Positions 60,382 to 64,000 of a stretch of DNA of 64,000 nucleotides are shown here, one piece after another; within the stretch, counting starts at the first letter, position 1, and each line of letters opens with the position of its first letter. The notes under the pieces are model-generated. The model saw nothing but the letters and a program-made list of their open reading frames with translations, was not told where the DNA came from and did not search any database. The translations under genes were made by a program, and so were the position numbers. The DNA comes from Cladobotryum mycophilum (lineage: Eukaryota > Ascomycota > Sordariomycetes > Hypocreales > Hypocreaceae): assembly GCA_036429605.1 (NCBI GenBank), contig CM071590.1, positions 4,774,001 to 4,838,000 on the forward strand, written 5' to 3'.

Positions 60382-61073
60382 TCACGAGCGCAAAATGGAA
60401 AAGAGGATGGAAACATTGTTAGTCTATAGGTTTAACGTTTTGATACTCAAATTGAATTCAGGTACACGTTCCTAAACCTTGGAGAGTTCGGGATGAAAAT
60501 ATGTCATTATGTCCATTCAACGCTCTATAATACAGCATCCAACATTTGCATTGCCGGCCTACTCAGGCCCTTCAGGGGGTATATACTCCAGATATTTCAT
60601 TCCACCCTCAGTCCTCAGATCGAAGAAATCCTTGATCAAATTTCCCAATCCCCACCCCAGGCTCCCATATTTATCAAACCCATGCTATATATACACGTCA
60701 AGGATGCTGAAAAAAATATACTTGATAGTACACTGGCTAAAAGAAGAAGAAGATGATGAAACTTTTACAGTGCATCAATATTCGAAAGAAGAAGAAGAAA
60801 AAGGGGAAAAGCAAGTAATACAGGGAGTGGATTATGGCGTCAGCCAGTGATGACATTGTTTGAAAGAGTTCATGATGAATGTGAAATGAAGGAAGAAAGA
60901 AAGTTGACTAGGCTGAGCTTCGCTAGTTGAGCATAAACATCATGCTAAATGAAAAAGAATGAAAAAGATTGTGGTATCTTTGAAAGGAAGGTGATTACTC
61001 ATTGAAAGAAGAGAAGAAAAGAGAACGAGAAGAGAAGAAGAAAGTAGACTTGTATGCAATATTGTAATGACCC
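60382..61073. other. Intergenic between convergent genes
   Basis: About 690 bp, A-rich with AAG-type purine tracts around 60738-60820 and 60888-61046. No gene seen. Confidence 0.55.
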
Positions 61074-63841
61074 TCAGCTTCGAATAGGAACGCCATTGTG
61101 AGCTGGAGGGTTGTAGCTATGTAGAGCGAGATATTGTGGGCTTTGCTGATCAATATGCCCAGGGGCAACTGCGCCTGAGTAATGACCGGGACGCACGACT
61201 GAACGGCGCCATGGGATTTGACCTACTCCCATATACTCACGCTGCCATTGTGAGTTGGGGTCGTGTGCCAACATCTCGGGATTCTGTACCGAAAATGGCC
61301 GCGCGGTGCCCTGCTGAATAATCTGGGAAGGGGGTCGCGGTAGGGAAGCGATATACTGCGATGTCCTGAATTGTGCTGGGATTGGCGGTGGAACACCTGA
61401 ATCCATCATACCTCGAGATCGTTGGACTTTCGGCGACTGTGACCTTAATTTCGAATGTGGGGAGCGCTCAGATGAAGTTGGCCTTTGGTTGGGTGTCGAT
61501 GGATAGAGGTCTGGGGCCGAAGCCCGACCGCGCAAGGCCTGAGCTTGAGATCGACCTCGAGAGCCTGGGGGCGTTCGGCTTGGTTCAGATGGGGGTTTCG
61601 CTGGCGATTTTTCGGTTCGGAAAGGATTGGTAGAGCTGAACAGATTACCATCGAGACCACGCTGTCTGTGCTCGAGGTTTTCAGGCGCAGTTCTGCGTCC
61701 ATCAACCTTCTCGGTGGACAGTTTCTGCTCTGGCTTAAATGGATTATCCGTAGCAGACTTTCGGTTTCGAAGCTTCAAGGAGGGTATTTTGGATGTTGCT
61801 GCTTGGGCAAAATCTGCCACAGCATGAAAAGATCGTCGTTTCTTTAACGAACTAGCTGGTCGCGGAGGTGACTCGAAAGTAACATCACGAATATCATCGC
61901 CAACTTGAGGTGTGGTGCTGTCAACGCTAAGAATAGTATTGAGTGTTGTCCTACTCGGCTCGTTTCGGTGAGAAAACCGCTGGGGAATATTTGATCCTCG
62001 ATTGTAACGTCCGTTGGATTTTGTTTCTTTTTCCGGGATTGAAGTTCGAGTAGCCTTTGGTGTATCTTGGAAGAAGTCATCTGTTGCAATCGGCTTTCCA
62101 CCGGCAGAAAAGCTTCGGTTGTTCGATTTACCAAGTCTGTCGTATCCAGCAGGGTTTGGAGTCAATTTTTCTGAACTGCGCCGAAGCTTTGGGTTGTAGA
62201 GATTTTGGCTGCCAGCATCAGGATGGAGTGATTTGCTGAATTCTTGTAGCTGACTTGAGCTCTGGAGTGATCGTAGAGAGACGTTTGAACTATAGCCACT
62301 GTCTGCTTTGGATAGAGTTTGCCGTGACGCCTCGGATGATGTTGAGCCAACGCCGCTGTCAGACCGACTCAGGTTACTCTCACGGGAAGGGGTGAGATGA
62401 CCTCTGCCGCAGGTCATTGCAGAATTTGAGCTCTTCTTGGTGATTGTCTGTTGTTGGTGTCGTTGGCTGTGCTCAGTAATGTTGTGATCGTTCGCCAAGG
62501 CGGGCTGAATGTTAATCTGAGGAGAGCCTGAGAAGTCGGGGATGGGACTCCGCCTCGGCCTCTTTTCATTTGCCATCACAGGATTCAAGGCAGGCGGTGC
62601 ACTCGAAATCTGTTGGATCTTATCACGAGATTGTTTTTCAACAAACAGATTTACGTTTGGATTGGCAGACCTATTTTGGGTCTTCAGTTGCGCAGCCCTT
62701 CCACCTGCTTGGTACTGTGCTTCTGTCACAACGTCCTTAGCATAGGAGGAACGTGGTCTTGAGTCCGGTCTTGAGGATGGTCGTTGACCCTTCTCTGGTG
62801 CAGGGCTTGAGGGGCAACCATTTGTGATCCTGAGCGATCCAAACTTGTGGCCACCCAGTTGTTGATAGTCCAAATCGCACGGAGTGGCTGCTCGTTCCTG
62901 CGGCTGAATTTCTGCAGGTCTAGGAGGCATAGAAATACGTTTTGGGGCTTTGGCCCTGGATAACTGGGAGCTTGGTTGCTCTAATGCCGGGGGCGGCAGG
63001 CTTCTCCGAGATTTCGACTTTGATCTGTTTGGGGCTGAGGGAAGAGTCTCACGTTCTTGCCGTGTCGCTATGCCTGGAGTCTGAATGACGGAGCGTCGAC
63101 GCACTGGGGCATACATTGATAGATCCGAATTGGCTCGAGGAAGATTGCCACCTGCAACCTGACCCTGCTGAGGGGTACGATTCGCAGTTTGTGTCATTTG
63201 CTGCATCTCGCGGTAGCTTTCTGCAGTTGCGGCCTGAATCTCCTGTAAGATATCAGGGTTCACTCCCGATAGCCTCCGAAGCCCATATTGGCTTTCGCTC
63301 TGTAGTGATCTACGCTTTTCCAGACGAAGACCGTGCCAGCTGCGCCAGTTAGTTAGTTATTCTTGACTCGTTGGGAATCGTGGCGATGAAACAAACCTTT
63401 GCGTCCGGGTAAGAGGGGGTCGGCATCATTGTAAATTACCGAATTGGTTCTGCTCTGCCTACGCGCTGCCCGGGGGTCTGCGTAAAACGAGTGACATCTT
63501 CCGTCTCTGGTATCGAGGAGAGGTGATTCTGGCACGGGCGGTACAGGCGTCTCACTCATCCATTGAGATCCTCGCCTAGAGAGTCGCCTTGAGGATCCCT
63601 GATGTTCCTGAATCGCATCTTCCGGTATCGCGTTTCCTCCGGGGAATTGGGGGTCAACCGGGGTAATTGGAAGGGATGCAGCCAGATAGGAACTGGAGTA
63701 ACGAGCACTGCTACCGATAGACAGGCTACTGTGGCTCAGCATGCCGTTTGTTGGTACATTGTTTGCTGCACGAGGCTTGGATAGTTTCTGAGATTTCAGA
63801 TTAATCTTGCGGGATGCCTCGGACGAAGCTGTGTTTCCCAT
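61074..63841 (-). CDS. Disordered Ser/Arg/Pro-rich protein with N-myristoylation-type start, unrecognised
   Basis: Two exons, 63397-63841 and about 61074-63339, giving about 900 residues. The start MGNTASSEASRK fits the N-myristoylation consensus (Gly2, Ser6), suggesting membrane attachment. Almost the whole protein is low-complexity Ser/Pro/Arg-rich sequence. The best-conserved-looking block is LRRLSGVNPDILQEIQAATAESYREMQQ just after the junction; it is followed by poly-basic and Pro-rich segments such as PPPIPAQFRTSQY. The junction is unresolved. The GTTTGT donor at 63396 and GCGCAG acceptor at 63340 leave the frame one base short, which one more base in the G5 run at 63415-63419 would repair. 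Alternatively a later acceptor gives a 134 bp intron and loses 25 residues. I do not recognise a function; a cortical or signalling adaptor is only a guess. Confidence 0.65.
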
Positions 63842-64000
63842 CTTAAAACGAGAGCGTGGGGCGATCAGAGTCACAATATGTGCTCCTGAATTGTTGTTTT
63901 TTTGCGGCGAGTGGGCAAAGAACAAGAAGGCTATGGGCTCTACTAAAGGGCAAGAGTTCCTTTGGCCGAAAATCGTGAATCTGCTAGAAGTCGAATGTTA
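63842..64000. other. Right edge, upstream of the disordered-protein gene
   Basis: About 160 bp of probable promoter or 5' leader; nothing else recognisable. Confidence 0.5.

Overview
The window is nuclear DNA of a filamentous ascomycete (Pezizomycotina, probably Sordariomycetes/Hypocreales). The grounds are many 45-100 bp introns with GT-AG ends and CTAAC/CTGAC-like branch sites, a fungal highly reducing polyketide synthase, fungus-specific families such as large annexin-like proteins, LaeA-like methyltransferases and DHA2-type transporters, and TACTTGTAC-rich intergenic DNA. I count sixteen protein genes and one tRNA-Gly(GCC). Splice sites were placed by hand and checked for reading-frame consistency.

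Layout. 0-6.5 kb: the 3' end of the ribosome quality-control factor Rqc2/NEMF, a large annexin-like protein, and a small SAM-methyltransferase-fold protein. 8.9-32.3 kb: a probable secondary-metabolism region. It holds a LaeA-like methyltransferase, an O-methyltransferase, a tautomerase-superfamily protein, a tRNA-Gly, a highly reducing PKS of about 2,350 residues (KS-AT-DH-degenerate MT-pseudoKR-ER-KR-ACP, no thioesterase), a 4.4 kb gene-free interval with two Zn2Cys6-type palindromes, a divergent DHA2-type MFS exporter and a Dabb (A/B barrel) protein. 33-46.9 kb: conserved cell-biology genes, namely an Mpv17/PMP22 membrane protein, Yif1, SRP-receptor alpha and a coiled-coil protein of about 2,330 residues. 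50.4-63.9 kb: a Mid2-like wall-sensor-type protein, a metal-dependent amidohydrolase, a secreted GH35 beta-galactosidase and a disordered protein with an N-myristoylation-type start.

Working together (inference): the PKS would make a reduced chain on its own ACP, the O-methyltransferase could cap a hydroxyl, the tautomerase and Dabb proteins could act on a released intermediate, and the MFS protein could export the product. No cluster-specific transcription factor, hydrolase or P450 is visible, so the cluster is minimal or its other parts lie elsewhere.

The main caution concerns sequence quality. At least six single-base frame breaks in four otherwise well-conserved genes (RQC2, the PKS, YIF1, the coiled-coil gene) fall exactly in runs of four to six G on the given strand, and each would be repaired by one more G. 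This looks like homopolymer under-calling in the assembly rather than gene decay.
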